Assembly (NCBI RefSeq): GCF_025460835.1
Contig: NZ_JAMXAY010000002.1
Coordinates: 138,995-202,994 of the forward strand
From: Parapedobacter soli
Lineage (GTDB): Bacteria; Bacteroidota; Bacteroidia; Sphingobacteriales; Sphingobacteriaceae
Length of the DNA stretch: 64,000 nucleotides
Reading direction: 5' to 3'
This document shows, piece by piece, positions 17,351 to 26,538 of this stretch. The position numbers were made by a program, and so were the translations under genes. A model generated the notes under the pieces. It made no database searches, was not told the origin of the DNA, and saw only the letters and a program-made list of their open reading frames with translations. Within the stretch, counting starts at the first letter, position 1; every line of letters begins with the position of its first letter.

Positions 17351-18670
17351 ATGACACCTATTATCATTGTAGCCGGCAGCGTTTTATTCCTATTGATCCT
17401 TGTCGTTGTTTTTAAGTTAAGTGCTTTTTTCGCACTCATTATCACCTCGCTGGCGGTAGGCGTGGCACTAGGTATGCCAGCATCGGATGTGGTTGTTTCG
17501 ATTGAGAATGGCATGGGCAGCACGTTGGGATCGCTGACAATGATACTGGGCTTCGGTGTCATGCTTGGCAAACTGATCGCGGATGGAGGGGGTGTACAAC
17601 GGATATCGACGCGCCTGATTGACGCATTCGGAATCAAAAATGTGCAGTGGGCCGTGGTGGTCATCGGGTTTGCCGTAGGTATTCCGATGTTTTATAATGT
17701 AGGCTTCGTTATTTTGGTGCCTTTCGTTTTCGCAATAGCCGCGCAAACCGGGCTGCCACTTATGTACGTGGGGCTCCCCATGCTCGCGTCGCTATCGGTG
17801 ACGCATGGCTATTTGCCGCCACACCCTGGGCCAACGGCAATCGGGATACTGTACCATGCCGATATGGGGCTTACATTGGTCTACGGAATTATTGTTGCCA
17901 TACCGGCCGTGATTCTGGGAGGCGTATTATTTTCGCGTACACTGAAAGGAATACACCCCAACCCGCCGGCAGAGTTCATGGAAGTAACCGTGCCGCCCGA
18001 ATCCGAAACACCGGGATTTTTTGTTAGTTTGTTTACCGGGTTGTTTCCCGTGTTACTCATCGCAATCGCTTCTGTCTTATCGTTTTTCTTACCAGCAGAT
18101 TCATCCATAATGGCTGTTGTATCATTCGTGGGCAATCCGGTCATAGCCCTGTTGATTGCGGTATTTGTGGCGGTCTTCACCATGGGGATAGCCCGGGGCC
18201 GGACGATGAAGGCGGTGATGGGCAGTTTGGAAGAGTCGGTGCGCAGCATCGTCATGATTTTGTTTATTATCGGTGCGGCAGGCTCATTTAAGCAGGTACT
18301 GGTCGATAGCGGCGTGGGCGACGATATAGCTGAATGGGCGGGGACACTTCCGCTATCGCCGCTGGTGCTCGTTTGGGTTATCGCGGCCATCATCAGGGTC
18401 GCTTTGGGCTCCGCGACCGTAGCGGGGTTGATGGCAGCCGGTATTGTGCTGCCGCTAATCGGTACAACCGGTACCAGCCCCGAACTTATGGTGCTGGCTA
18501 CCGGTGCGGGCTCACTGATGTTTTCTCACGTCAACGACACGGGCTTTTGGATGTTTAAAGAATACTTCGGCCTCAGTATCCGTGATACGATCATGTCTTG
18601 GTCGCTCATGGAAACAATCGTCTCTGTGGTGGGGTTACTAGGCGTGCTCCTGTTAGATATCTATATTTAA
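17351..18670 (+). CDS. gntP: Gluconate:H+ symporter, GntP family
   Basis: 439 residues from the ATG at 17351 (a TTG at 17345 is possible). Twelve or so hydrophobic segments; GntP-type stretches include GMGSTLGSLTMILGFGVMLG, FAVGIPMFYNVGFVILVP, SVTHGYLPPHPGP and LMFSHVNDTGFWMFKEYF. It imports gluconate or a related sugar acid with protons across the inner membrane. Cotranscribed with the kinase, giving uptake and phosphorylation in one operon. No dehydratase or gntR-type regulator is adjacent. Confidence 0.92.
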   Translation: MTPIIIVAGSVLFLLILVVVFKLSAFFALIITSLAVGVALGMPASDVVVSIENGMGSTLGSLTMILGFGVMLGKLIADGGGVQRISTRLIDAFGIKNVQWAVVVIGFAVGIPMFYNVGFVILVPFVFAIAAQTGLPLMYVGLPMLASLSVTHGYLPPHPGPTAIGILYHADMGLTLVYGIIVAIPAVILGGVLFSRTLKGIHPNPPAEFMEVTVPPESETPGFFVSLFTGLFPVLLIAIASVLSFFLPADSSIMAVVSFVGNPVIALLIAVFVAVFTMGIARGRTMKAVMGSLEESVRSIVMILFIIGAAGSFKQVLVDSGVGDDIAEWAGTLPLSPLVLVWVIAAIIRVALGSATVAGLMAAGIVLPLIGTTGTSPELMVLATGAGSLMFSHVNDTGFWMFKEYFGLSIRDTIMSWSLMETIVSVVGLLGVLLLDIYI

Positions 18671-18771
18671 TTGCCCGCTTGATTTCGTGGCTTGCTAGGC
18701 CCAATACGGAGTGTGTCTAATGCATTTCCGTAAAAAAAGTGATACAGCTACGAATTAGTTGACTATTCCAG

Positions 18772-18779
18772 TAGATTTG
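18772..18779 (+). promoter_or_regulatory. Predicted -7 box of the RND efflux operon
   Basis: TAGATTTG fits TAnnTTTG, 74 bp upstream of the adaptor ATG. No clear -33 element at the expected distance. Best box in the 183-bp gap after gntP. Confidence 0.35.
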
Positions 18780-18853
18780 GCTGACGAAAAGCCGTACATT
18801 TATGTTTTTTGAGGTGGTAGGCATAGCCCTGCGCCTGATTTTCAGATACCAGA

Positions 18854-19912
18854 ATGAGCAAAAAATACCTATACATAGCGATTGCCGTCGTTGCCGTAGC
18901 CTTTGTGAGTTATTGGCTTACGCGAAGCCCCAAGGCCAAAGTTGCTGCTCCCGAACAAGCCCGGGGAAGCGGTGTCATGGAGGTCAATGCCATTGTGGTA
19001 GTACCCCGGGCGTTTTCAAATATCATTTCGCTATCGGGCTCGATTGAGCCCGACGAGCAAGTCCAGATACGCAGTGAAGTGTCGGGCATCGTAAGGGAAT
19101 TGTCATTTCGTGAGGGGACGGCCGTACAAAAAGGACAAGTACTGCTACGTATCGACGATTCGGAATTGCAGGCGCGGCTTATCCAGGCGGTTAGCAGCGA
19201 GAAGCTGGCAGAAGACAACGAAGAGCGTGCGCGGCTCCTATTGGAAAAAGAGGCCATCAGCCAGCAGGAGTATGACGTGGCGCACGCCGACTACGAGTCG
19301 GCCAAAGCCCAAACCGAGCTTATACGGGCCCAAATAGCCAAAACTACCGTACGTGCTCCGTTTAGTGGCAAAATCGGCCTCCGGTCGATTTCTGAAGGCG
19401 AATACCTGACCCCTTCTGTCGTAGTGGCCAATTTGTTGAGCGTCAATCCGGTAAAAGTTTTGTTCTCGGTCCCCGAAAAATATAGCAACGAAATTAAGGT
19501 AGGGCAGGGGCTTACATTCGGCGTGAGCGGGTCGGAAGCGAGGTATCATGCAGAGATTTATGCCATCGAGCCCGGAGTGGATCCGGCGACACGCACCGTC
19601 AGTATCCGTGCAATTGCCGACAATCCGGAAGGCCGGCTATTCCCGGGAACCTTTGCCCACATCGAGCTGGCCCTGGACCATACCGAAGATGCGGTTTTGG
19701 TGCCTACAGAAGCGGTCGTTCCGGTGCAAAATGGCAAACAGGTCTTTTTGTACAAAGATGGTAAGGCAACCGCCACACCCGTGGAAGCTGAAAGCCGTAC
19801 CCGTACCGATGTACTGATCACCAGTGGCGTATCTATCGGAGATACCGTGCTGACATCCGGGATCATGTCACTTACAGATAGTATGGCCGTATCCGTGCAG
19901 GTAACGGAATAG
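18854..19912 (+). CDS. RND efflux periplasmic adaptor (MFP)
   Basis: 352 residues with one N-terminal membrane anchor (about 4-21). Order of parts: barrel-lipoyl half (SGSIEPDEQVQIRSEVSG, about 55-75), a short alpha-hairpin (about 100-150), second lipoyl half (TTVRAPFSGKIGLRSISEGEYL), beta-barrel, and membrane-proximal domain. It bridges the RND pump and the TolC channel. First gene of a three-gene operon: 17 bp to the pump, which overlaps tolC by 4 bp. Substrate unknown; drugs, metals or lipids are all possible. Confidence 0.93.
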   Translation: MSKKYLYIAIAVVAVAFVSYWLTRSPKAKVAAPEQARGSGVMEVNAIVVVPRAFSNIISLSGSIEPDEQVQIRSEVSGIVRELSFREGTAVQKGQVLLRIDDSELQARLIQAVSSEKLAEDNEERARLLLEKEAISQQEYDVAHADYESAKAQTELIRAQIAKTTVRAPFSGKIGLRSISEGEYLTPSVVVANLLSVNPVKVLFSVPEKYSNEIKVGQGLTFGVSGSEARYHAEIYAIEPGVDPATRTVSIRAIADNPEGRLFPGTFAHIELALDHTEDAVLVPTEAVVPVQNGKQVFLYKDGKATATPVEAESRTRTDVLITSGVSIGDTVLTSGIMSLTDSMAVSVQVTE

Positions 19913-19929
19913 GATTAAACGATAAGCAC

Positions 19930-22900
19930 ATGAGTAGTCTCTCCACCATCAGTATCAAAAGGCCGGTTCTCACCATCGTGATGAACCTGATGCTTATTCT
20001 ATTTGGCGTTATTGGGTATACGTTTTTGGGCGTGCGGGAGTTTCCTTCCATCGATCCGCCCATTGTATCTGTACGGACAAACTATGCGGGGGCCAACCCA
20101 GATATTATCGAGTCGCAGATTACAGAACCATTGGAACGGTCGATTAACCAAATCGACGGCATCCGTAATATATCGTCGTCCAGCAGCCAAGGGTCTAGTC
20201 GGATAAATATCGAATTTGTGCTGGGTAAAGATCTGGAAGAGGCTGCGAATGACGTGCGCGACAAGGTGTCGCAAGCCATGCGGAGCCTGCCACAGGATAT
20301 CGATGCGCCGCCCGTGGTATCTAAAGCTGATGCCGACTCCGACCCCATCATTGTGATGACGGTGCAAAGCGGGTCGCGTTCACCCCTGGAGCTGGGCGAG
20401 ATCGCCGATAATGTAATAGCCCAACGGTTGCAGACATTACCGGGCGTGAGTTCCGTGCAGATTTGGGGCGAAAAGCGCTACGCGATGCGGTTATGGATAG
20501 ACCCGATGCGGCTATCCGCTTACGGGCTCACCCCCCTGGATGTACGCAACGCCCTGAATCGTCAGAATGTGGAGCTGCCCTCGGGTAAAATAATGGGTGA
20601 GAATACCGAATTGGCGATAAAAACCGTAGGTAACCTTACCACCGAAGAGGAGTTCAATAACTTGATAATCCGCTCGGAGGGCGATCGGATTATCCGGTTT
20701 GAAGACGTGGGCACTGCGGTACTGGGCCCCGAGAATCTGGAAAGCGAATTCAGGGAGTCGAATTCGATTATGGCAGCCATGGCCATTATACCGCAGCCCG
20801 GTACCAACTACATCGACATAGCCGATGCGTTTTACGAGCGGCTTGAGCAGCTCAGAAATGAAGTGCCTGCCGATATCGTGATGGATGTAGCGATAGACAA
20901 TACGCTATTTATCAAGCAATCGGTAACCGAGGTTGCTGAAACCATCGTTATCGCCTTGATACTGGTGATCTTGATTATTTTCCTCTTTTTCCGCGATTGG
21001 GCCATCGCATTCCGGCCACTGATCGATATACCGGTGTCGCTGATTGCCACCTTTTTTGTCATGTATCTCTTTGGGTTCTCGATCAATGTGCTGACATTGC
21101 TTGCTATCGTGCTGGCTACGGGTCTGGTGGTCGACGATGGTATTGTGGTGACCGAGAATATCTATAAGAAGGTAGAAGAAGGCATGTCGCCGATCATGGC
21201 GGCAATCAAGGGGTCGAATGAGATTTTCTTTGCGGTGATTTCCATCTCCGTGACACTGGCTGCGGTGTTTTTACCAGTGATGTTTATGGAGGGCTTCGTA
21301 GGGCGGCTGTTCCGGGAGTTCGGGGTGGTTATTGCCTCTGCTGTACTGATTTCGGCGTTCGTATCGTTATCCCTCACACCGATGCTCAACGCATACCTCA
21401 TGCGCCGCGGGGCGAGCCATTCGTGGTTTTATAATGCCACCGAGCCCTACTTCGTGAAGATGACCGAGGGTTATGGTCGCTCGCTGCGCCGCTTTATGGG
21501 CGCTAAATGGTTGAGTTTCCCGATTTTGGCTATTTGTTTTGGCCTTATTGCCTGGTTTTGGGTACACCTGCCTAAGGAAACGGCGCCTTACGAAGATCGC
21601 AGCTTATTACGCGCGAGTATCACTGGGCCCGAGGGGAGTACGTTCGAGTATATGGATCGCTTTATGCTAAAGCTGATCCAGCTGGTGAACGACTCGGTAC
21701 CGGAGAAAACGGTCAATATGGTCAATACATCACCTTCTTGGGGTGGCTCCGGATCGGCCAATACAGGTATGATGCGCATCGGCTTGGTGCCACCGGGAGA
21801 ACGTGAGCGTTCGCAGGAGGAGATTGCAGAGGCACTGTCGAGGCAGACACGGCGGTTTACGGAGGCGCGTACATTTGTATCCCAACAGCCTACCATATCA
21901 GTGGGCAGGAGGGGAGGCATGCCAATCCAATACATTATCCAAGCCCCTAATTTCGAGAAGTTGGAAGAGAAAATTCCCGTGTTTATGGAACGGGCTACGG
22001 CAGATCCTACCTTCGACAACGTAGATGTGAACCTAAAATTCAACCGCCCTGAATTGAATGTGAGCATCGACAGGGATAAAGCGCAAAGTTTGGGGGTTTC
22101 GGTATTGGATGTAGCACAAACATTGCAGCTTTCGCTGAGTGGCCAGCGGTTTGCCTATTTCTTGATGCATGGGAAGCAATATGAGGTAATAGGCCAATTT
22201 TCCGATAGTGATAGAAGTTCGCCGTTAGACTTGGCAACCATTTTTGTGCGTAGCAGTACTGGCGAGCTGATACAGCTGGATAACCTGGTTGACATGGTAG
22301 AACAAAGCAGCCCACCGCAGCTATTTCACAACAACCGGTTTATGTCGGCCACGGTTTCGGCGTCGCTGGCACGGGGCAAAACGATAGAAGACGGCATCAA
22401 TGCCATGGACCGCATCGCGGATGAGGTGCTCGACGATAGTTTCTCGACGGATTTGAGCGGCGAATCCCGGGACTTTACAGAAAGTAGCTCAAATGCCATG
22501 TTTGCTTTCGGTTTGGCGCTGTTGCTGGTGTATTTAATCTTAGCCGCGCAATTTGAAAGTTTCCTAGACCCTGTAATCATCATACTCACCGTGCCCATGG
22601 CGGTTGCTGGGGCTATGCTTTCCCTTTGGCTTACCGGCCAATCGTGGAATATTTTCAGCCAGATCGGTACGGTGATGCTCATCGGACTGGTTACCAAAAA
22701 CGGGATACTCATCGTGGAGTTTGCCAACCAGCTCAAGGAGCGGGGCAAGCCGGTTAAGCAGGCCATTGTGGAGGCTGCCGAAGCCCGGCTCCGCCCGATA
22801 CTCATGACCAGCTTGGCAATTTCGCTGGGGGCACTACCCATTGCCATGGCTTTTGGCGCTGCTGCCACCAGCCGCATTGGGATGGGGGTAGTTATCGTAG

Positions 22901-23046
22901 GCGGCACGCTGTTCTCATTGATCCTTACTTTATATATCATCCCGGCAGTATATGCCATGTGGTCGCGCGAGTACAAACCCAATCCCGATCTGGAAGAAGC
23001 CAAGCGCATAGAAGCGGAAGTAATGGCAGGTGAACATTTGTTATGA
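19930..23046 (+). CDS. RND-family efflux pump, inner-membrane transporter
   Basis: 1038 residues, typical for the AcrB/MexF (HAE1) class. The first membrane helix starts about residue 12; two large periplasmic loops lie after helices 1 and 7. The proton-relay aspartates are in GLVVDDGIVVTENIYKKVEEG (about residues 403-408). The second half repeats the first, with LIGLVTKNGILIVEFANQ in helix 10. It pumps substrates outward using the proton gradient. Its stop overlaps the tolC start as ATGA. Confidence 0.95.
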   Translation: MSSLSTISIKRPVLTIVMNLMLILFGVIGYTFLGVREFPSIDPPIVSVRTNYAGANPDIIESQITEPLERSINQIDGIRNISSSSSQGSSRINIEFVLGKDLEEAANDVRDKVSQAMRSLPQDIDAPPVVSKADADSDPIIVMTVQSGSRSPLELGEIADNVIAQRLQTLPGVSSVQIWGEKRYAMRLWIDPMRLSAYGLTPLDVRNALNRQNVELPSGKIMGENTELAIKTVGNLTTEEEFNNLIIRSEGDRIIRFEDVGTAVLGPENLESEFRESNSIMAAMAIIPQPGTNYIDIADAFYERLEQLRNEVPADIVMDVAIDNTLFIKQSVTEVAETIVIALILVILIIFLFFRDWAIAFRPLIDIPVSLIATFFVMYLFGFSINVLTLLAIVLATGLVVDDGIVVTENIYKKVEEGMSPIMAAIKGSNEIFFAVISISVTLAAVFLPVMFMEGFVGRLFREFGVVIASAVLISAFVSLSLTPMLNAYLMRRGASHSWFYNATEPYFVKMTEGYGRSLRRFMGAKWLSFPILAICFGLIAWFWVHLPKETAPYEDRSLLRASITGPEGSTFEYMDRFMLKLIQLVNDSVPEKTVNMVNTSPSWGGSGSANTGMMRIGLVPPGERERSQEEIAEALSRQTRRFTEARTFVSQQPTISVGRRGGMPIQYIIQAPNFEKLEEKIPVFMERATADPTFDNVDVNLKFNRPELNVSIDRDKAQSLGVSVLDVAQTLQLSLSGQRFAYFLMHGKQYEVIGQFSDSDRSSPLDLATIFVRSSTGELIQLDNLVDMVEQSSPPQLFHNNRFMSATVSASLARGKTIEDGINAMDRIADEVLDDSFSTDLSGESRDFTESSSNAMFAFGLALLLVYLILAAQFESFLDPVIIILTVPMAVAGAMLSLWLTGQSWNIFSQIGTVMLIGLVTKNGILIVEFANQLKERGKPVKQAIVEAAEARLRPILMTSLAISLGALPIAMAFGAAATSRIGMGVVIVGGTLFSLILTLYIIPAVYAMWSREYKPNPDLEEAKRIEAEVMAGEHLL

Positions 23047-24344
23047 AGAGATTGATTATTGTTACGTTATTTTTCATTCCCTTTTGTGGGGTTGGCCAGT
23101 CGGTACTTACAATGGAGGAGGCGGTTGCGATCGCACTGGAAAATAATTATGACATCCGGCTGGTGGCCAAAGATAGCGATGTGGCCTCGAACAACGTAAG
23201 TGTAGGCAATGCAGGGATGCTGCCTACCGTTAGTGGTGATGTATCGGCAGCGGCAAGTATCCAGAATACCACGCAGACACTCCTTAGTGGCGAGACCCGC
23301 GCGCTGCGCGGTGCGCGCAACCGGTCGATGGCGTATGGGGTAAGTTTGGACTGGACAGTTTTCGACGGTCTCCAGATGTTTACCCGGTATGATCAACTGA
23401 AAGCACTAAAGGAGCTAGGCGAAGCAAATCTCAAAACGACCATCCTGTCCACCGTATACGAGGTGATAAGCAACTATTATGACCTGGTACAGCAACAACA
23501 GCTTATCAAAGCTACACGAACGGCCCTGGAACTCTCTGCCTTCCGCCACGAAACGGCAGAGAACAGGTACCAGATCGGCCGAGCCTCAAAGCTGGAAGTA
23601 CTGGCTGCCAGTGTCGATCTGAATACGGATACTACCAATGTGTTGCGGCAACGTGACCTTTTTCGACGTACACAAATCAGACTCAACGAGCTGCTGGCCC
23701 GCGACGTGAATACTGATTTTACCGTTGTGGACACCATTTTGATAGCCAGCGACCTCCATTATGAAACCCTGGCCGAACAGGCAAAGCGGCTCAATCCGGC
23801 ATTACAATCCGCCTTGGTTAGCCACCGCATCAGTCAACTGGAGCTGAAGCGCGTGAAGGGCGAGCGTTACCCCGTTGTGAGCGTTTCTTCGGCTTATACC
23901 AGGTCGAGGTCGGCTGCCGAGCTGGGCTTCTCTACCCGTTCGCACAACAACGGCCTTAGTTATGGCGTTTCGGCTTCGATGAATATATTTAATGGATTCA
24001 TGCAGCGCCGTAATGAACGGAACGCTGAACTGATGCTGGATGCGGCAGAAATTGAAGTGACTAAGACCGAAGAAAATATCCATGCCCAATTGCTCGCCGC
24101 ATACCAGACCTATTTGATGAACTTGGAACTGGTCCGGTTGGAAGAACGGAACAAGGATATCGCACGGGAGAACATGGATATTACCCTGGAGAAATTTAAG
24201 CTCGGGAGCATTGCCCCGGTGGAGTTTCGTGAAGCACAGCGTAATTTTGTGGATGCCAGTACCCGCTACAGCACGGCCCAGTACCAGGCTAAACTGGCCG
24301 AAATAACGTTAAATCAAATAGCTGGTGTGCTGAAGGTAGATTGA
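23043..24344 (+). CDS. TolC-family outer-membrane channel
   Basis: 433 residues with a signal peptide (about 1-18). Two similar halves rich in coiled-coil helices, each starting with a MEEAVAIALENN-like or NPALQSAL-like stretch, as in TolC/OprM trimers. It forms the exit duct of the efflux system, with the adaptor and pump encoded immediately upstream (4-bp overlap). No lipobox is present, so it is the non-lipidated type. Confidence 0.92.
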   Translation: MKRLIIVTLFFIPFCGVGQSVLTMEEAVAIALENNYDIRLVAKDSDVASNNVSVGNAGMLPTVSGDVSAAASIQNTTQTLLSGETRALRGARNRSMAYGVSLDWTVFDGLQMFTRYDQLKALKELGEANLKTTILSTVYEVISNYYDLVQQQQLIKATRTALELSAFRHETAENRYQIGRASKLEVLAASVDLNTDTTNVLRQRDLFRRTQIRLNELLARDVNTDFTVVDTILIASDLHYETLAEQAKRLNPALQSALVSHRISQLELKRVKGERYPVVSVSSAYTRSRSAAELGFSTRSHNNGLSYGVSASMNIFNGFMQRRNERNAELMLDAAEIEVTKTEENIHAQLLAAYQTYLMNLELVRLEERNKDIARENMDITLEKFKLGSIAPVEFREAQRNFVDASTRYSTAQYQAKLAEITLNQIAGVLKVD

Positions 24345-24355
24345 AGATGAAGATA

Positions 24356-24386
24356 TTGCATATAAAAGCAAATTTACCTAAGTTTG
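24356..24386 (+). promoter_or_regulatory. Predicted promoter of the amino-sugar kinase
   Basis: TTG at 24356-24358, a 20-bp spacer, then TAAGTTTG at 24379-24386, a full match to TAnnTTTG. It is 38 bp before the kinase ATG and follows the tolC stop by 11 bp, so the kinase has its own transcript. Confidence 0.6.
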
Positions 24387-24424
24387 ATATCCCTTAATGA
24401 TACGGATACAGTAAAACTAAATCA

Positions 24425-25291
24425 ATGATATTAGTAGCAGATAGCGGTTCGTCTCAATCGGATTGGATGTTGGCGTTGCCCGACGGCAAGCGGCTGGCTT
24501 TTACTACGAAGGGCCTGAATCCCTTTTTTGTGAGTGAAAAGGATATCGCCAAAATCATCCAGAACGCGAACGAGGTGCTTCCCCATGCCGAGGGGGTGAC
24601 AGAAGTATATTTTTTCGGATCCGGCTGCACAAGCCCCGACCGGCGCGAAATGGTTTCCAATGCGTTATCGCAGTTGTTTACCAATGCATTCATCTCTGTA
24701 GAAACTGATTTGATAGGTGCCGCCTATGCCACATGTGGCAGTAGGAAAGGATACATCGCTACATTGGGCACCGGATCTGACGTGAGTTTCTACGATGGCG
24801 AAGAACTGCTCCCGTCGCGGCAGGGAATCGGTTATGTGCTCGGCGATGAGGGGTCGGGCGTTTGGTTCGGGAAACAATTGGTGACGAAGTTCCTGTATGG
24901 AGCAATGCCTGCCGATCTTGCGGCGGCGTTTGAACAGAAGTACCGGCTCAATAAAGAGATTGTTATAAAAAATGTGTACCAGCGTGCTACCCCAAATGCG
25001 TATCTGGCTTCGTTTGCCTTATTTATGGCAGCAAATAGTGAACACCCCTTCATAGATGATTTGCTCAAAAGAGGCTTTACCGAATTTGTCAAGACGAATA
25101 TTAAGCCATTTCCCGACCACGGTGAATATGTGTGCCATTTTGTGGGCTCAATCGCCTATTTTTTTATAGAGCAGTTACGGGAGGTGTGTGGACAGCATGG
25201 TGTTAAGATCGGCAAGGTATTGAGCCGCCCGATTACGGAGCTGTTCAACTTTATTGTCCAGCGGGAGCGGAATTATGAAATACACGTTTAG
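24425..25291 (+). CDS. BadF/BadG-type ATPase, probable N-acetylglucosamine kinase
   Basis: 288 residues. The ASKHA nucleotide-binding fold begins LVADSGSSQSDWML (phosphate 1 loop, with the Asp at 5); TLGTGSDVSFYDG is the second phosphate loop; GYVLGDEGSGVWFGKQL is the family signature, and VGSIAYFF is near the adenosine site. Members in Bacteroidota are annotated as N-acetylglucosamine kinases that feed amino sugars from the wall or diet into metabolism. The substrate is inferred from the family, not seen. Confidence 0.82.
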   Translation: MILVADSGSSQSDWMLALPDGKRLAFTTKGLNPFFVSEKDIAKIIQNANEVLPHAEGVTEVYFFGSGCTSPDRREMVSNALSQLFTNAFISVETDLIGAAYATCGSRKGYIATLGTGSDVSFYDGEELLPSRQGIGYVLGDEGSGVWFGKQLVTKFLYGAMPADLAAAFEQKYRLNKEIVIKNVYQRATPNAYLASFALFMAANSEHPFIDDLLKRGFTEFVKTNIKPFPDHGEYVCHFVGSIAYFFIEQLREVCGQHGVKIGKVLSRPITELFNFIVQRERNYEIHV

Positions 25292-25321
25292 AGAATGGCA
25301 TAGTGTTTATAAAATAATATA

Positions 25322-25840
25322 ATGATGAAAGTAGCGATTTTAATGTTGGGTGCAATCATGGTTGGTGCCCCTGCGGATGATGTATACCAATTTACCTTTA
25401 CGTCTATCGACGGCAAACAGGTTAGTCTTTCTCAATTTGAAGGGAAGAAACTGTTATTGGTGAATACGGCGTCGGAATGTGGATTTACCAAACAATATGC
25501 GGGGCTGCAGGAATTGTCTGAGAAATATGGCGATAAAGTGGTCGTTATCGGTTTCCCGGCCAATAATTTCGGTGGGCAGGAGCCGGGTAGCAACGAGGAG
25601 ATCCAAGGGTTTTGTGAGAAGAATTTCGGTGTCACGTTTCTGCTGGCCGAAAAAAGCAGTGTGAAAGGAGCCGATATATCGCCTTTGTTCGCTTATCTGA
25701 CGTCTGCAGAAAACCCTGATTTTACCGGTGAAATCAAGTGGAATTTTGAAAAGTTCTTGATTGATGAGCACGGCAAGCTGGTACATCGGTTCCGTTCGAA
25801 AGTTGAGCCGATGAGTGATGCCATCGTCAAAGAGCTGTGA
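25322..25840 (+). CDS. Glutathione/thiol peroxidase
   Basis: 172 residues. An N-terminal hydrophobic stretch with a likely signal cleavage after GAPA points to export. Peroxidatic Cys in NTASECGFTKQY (Cys rather than selenocysteine), Gln in FPANNFGGQEPG and Trp in KWNFEKFLID form the family triad. It reduces peroxides; such bacterial enzymes often use thioredoxin instead of glutathione. It ends 2 bp from the convergent thymidine kinase stop. It is 30 bp after the kinase and may be cotranscribed with it. Confidence 0.92.
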   Translation: MMKVAILMLGAIMVGAPADDVYQFTFTSIDGKQVSLSQFEGKKLLLVNTASECGFTKQYAGLQELSEKYGDKVVVIGFPANNFGGQEPGSNEEIQGFCEKNFGVTFLLAEKSSVKGADISPLFAYLTSAENPDFTGEIKWNFEKFLIDEHGKLVHRFRSKVEPMSDAIVKEL

Positions 25841-25842
25841 TG

Positions 25843-26424
25843 TTATTCTACTGACCGGTAGAAACACGAGCGGCATCGCGGCTCATAGTTATCCTTTTCG
25901 CCCACCAGCAGCTGCTGGTCGTCTTGGGTAAGCCGGTAAGAGTAGTTGGCCGGAGCACCGCAACGTACACACACCGCATGCACCTTGGTGACGTGCTCGG
26001 CAATGGCCATTAATGCCGGCACCGGACCAAACGGTTGCCCTTTGAAGTCCATGTCCAAGCCGGCCACTATTACCCGGATTCCGGCGTTGGCCAGTTTCGT
26101 GCATACACCGGGCAACGTATCATCAAAGAACTGCGCTTCATCTATACCCACCACTTTGGCACCGGTTGCCAAAAGTGATATGGCAGACGAGTGGTCTACC
26201 GGTGTAGACGGTATGCGGTTACTATCGTGCGACGTGATATCCGTACGGTGGTAGCGCGTATCCATTGCCGGCTTAAAGATCTGCACGGGTAGTCTGGCGA
26301 GCTGTGCACGTCGCACCCGACGGATCAGCTCTTCGGTTTTGCCCGAAAACATCGACCCACAGATTACCTCAATACTCCCGTATGCCGTATCCCTATGTAT
26401 TAAACGGTCTTCTGAAAAAAGCAT
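25843..26424 (-). CDS. tdk: Thymidine kinase
   Basis: 193 residues, type II (TK1-like). P-loop CGSMFSGKTEELIRR near the N-terminus, the Mg-binding DEAQFFDD, and the lasso loop, with a structural zinc site formed by CVRCGAPANYS and CRSCF near the end. It phosphorylates thymidine with ATP for salvage. Divergent from the acidic-protein gene. The 5' end overlaps no other gene; the ATG at 26424 gives normal family length. Confidence 0.95.
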   Translation of the reverse strand: MLFSEDRLIHRDTAYGSIEVICGSMFSGKTEELIRRVRRAQLARLPVQIFKPAMDTRYHRTDITSHDSNRIPSTPVDHSSAISLLATGAKVVGIDEAQFFDDTLPGVCTKLANAGIRVIVAGLDMDFKGQPFGPVPALMAIAEHVTKVHAVCVRCGAPANYSYRLTQDDQQLLVGEKDNYEPRCRSCFYRSVE

Positions 26425-26538
26425 GTTCCATTTGCTGCCGTATGCGGGAATCGCAATTAATTGTGCGCCCGAGGCCTGCTAATATCAGAATTTAATGTTA
26501 ATTTTGAATCATCTTTATCGGCATACGCTTTTTATAAT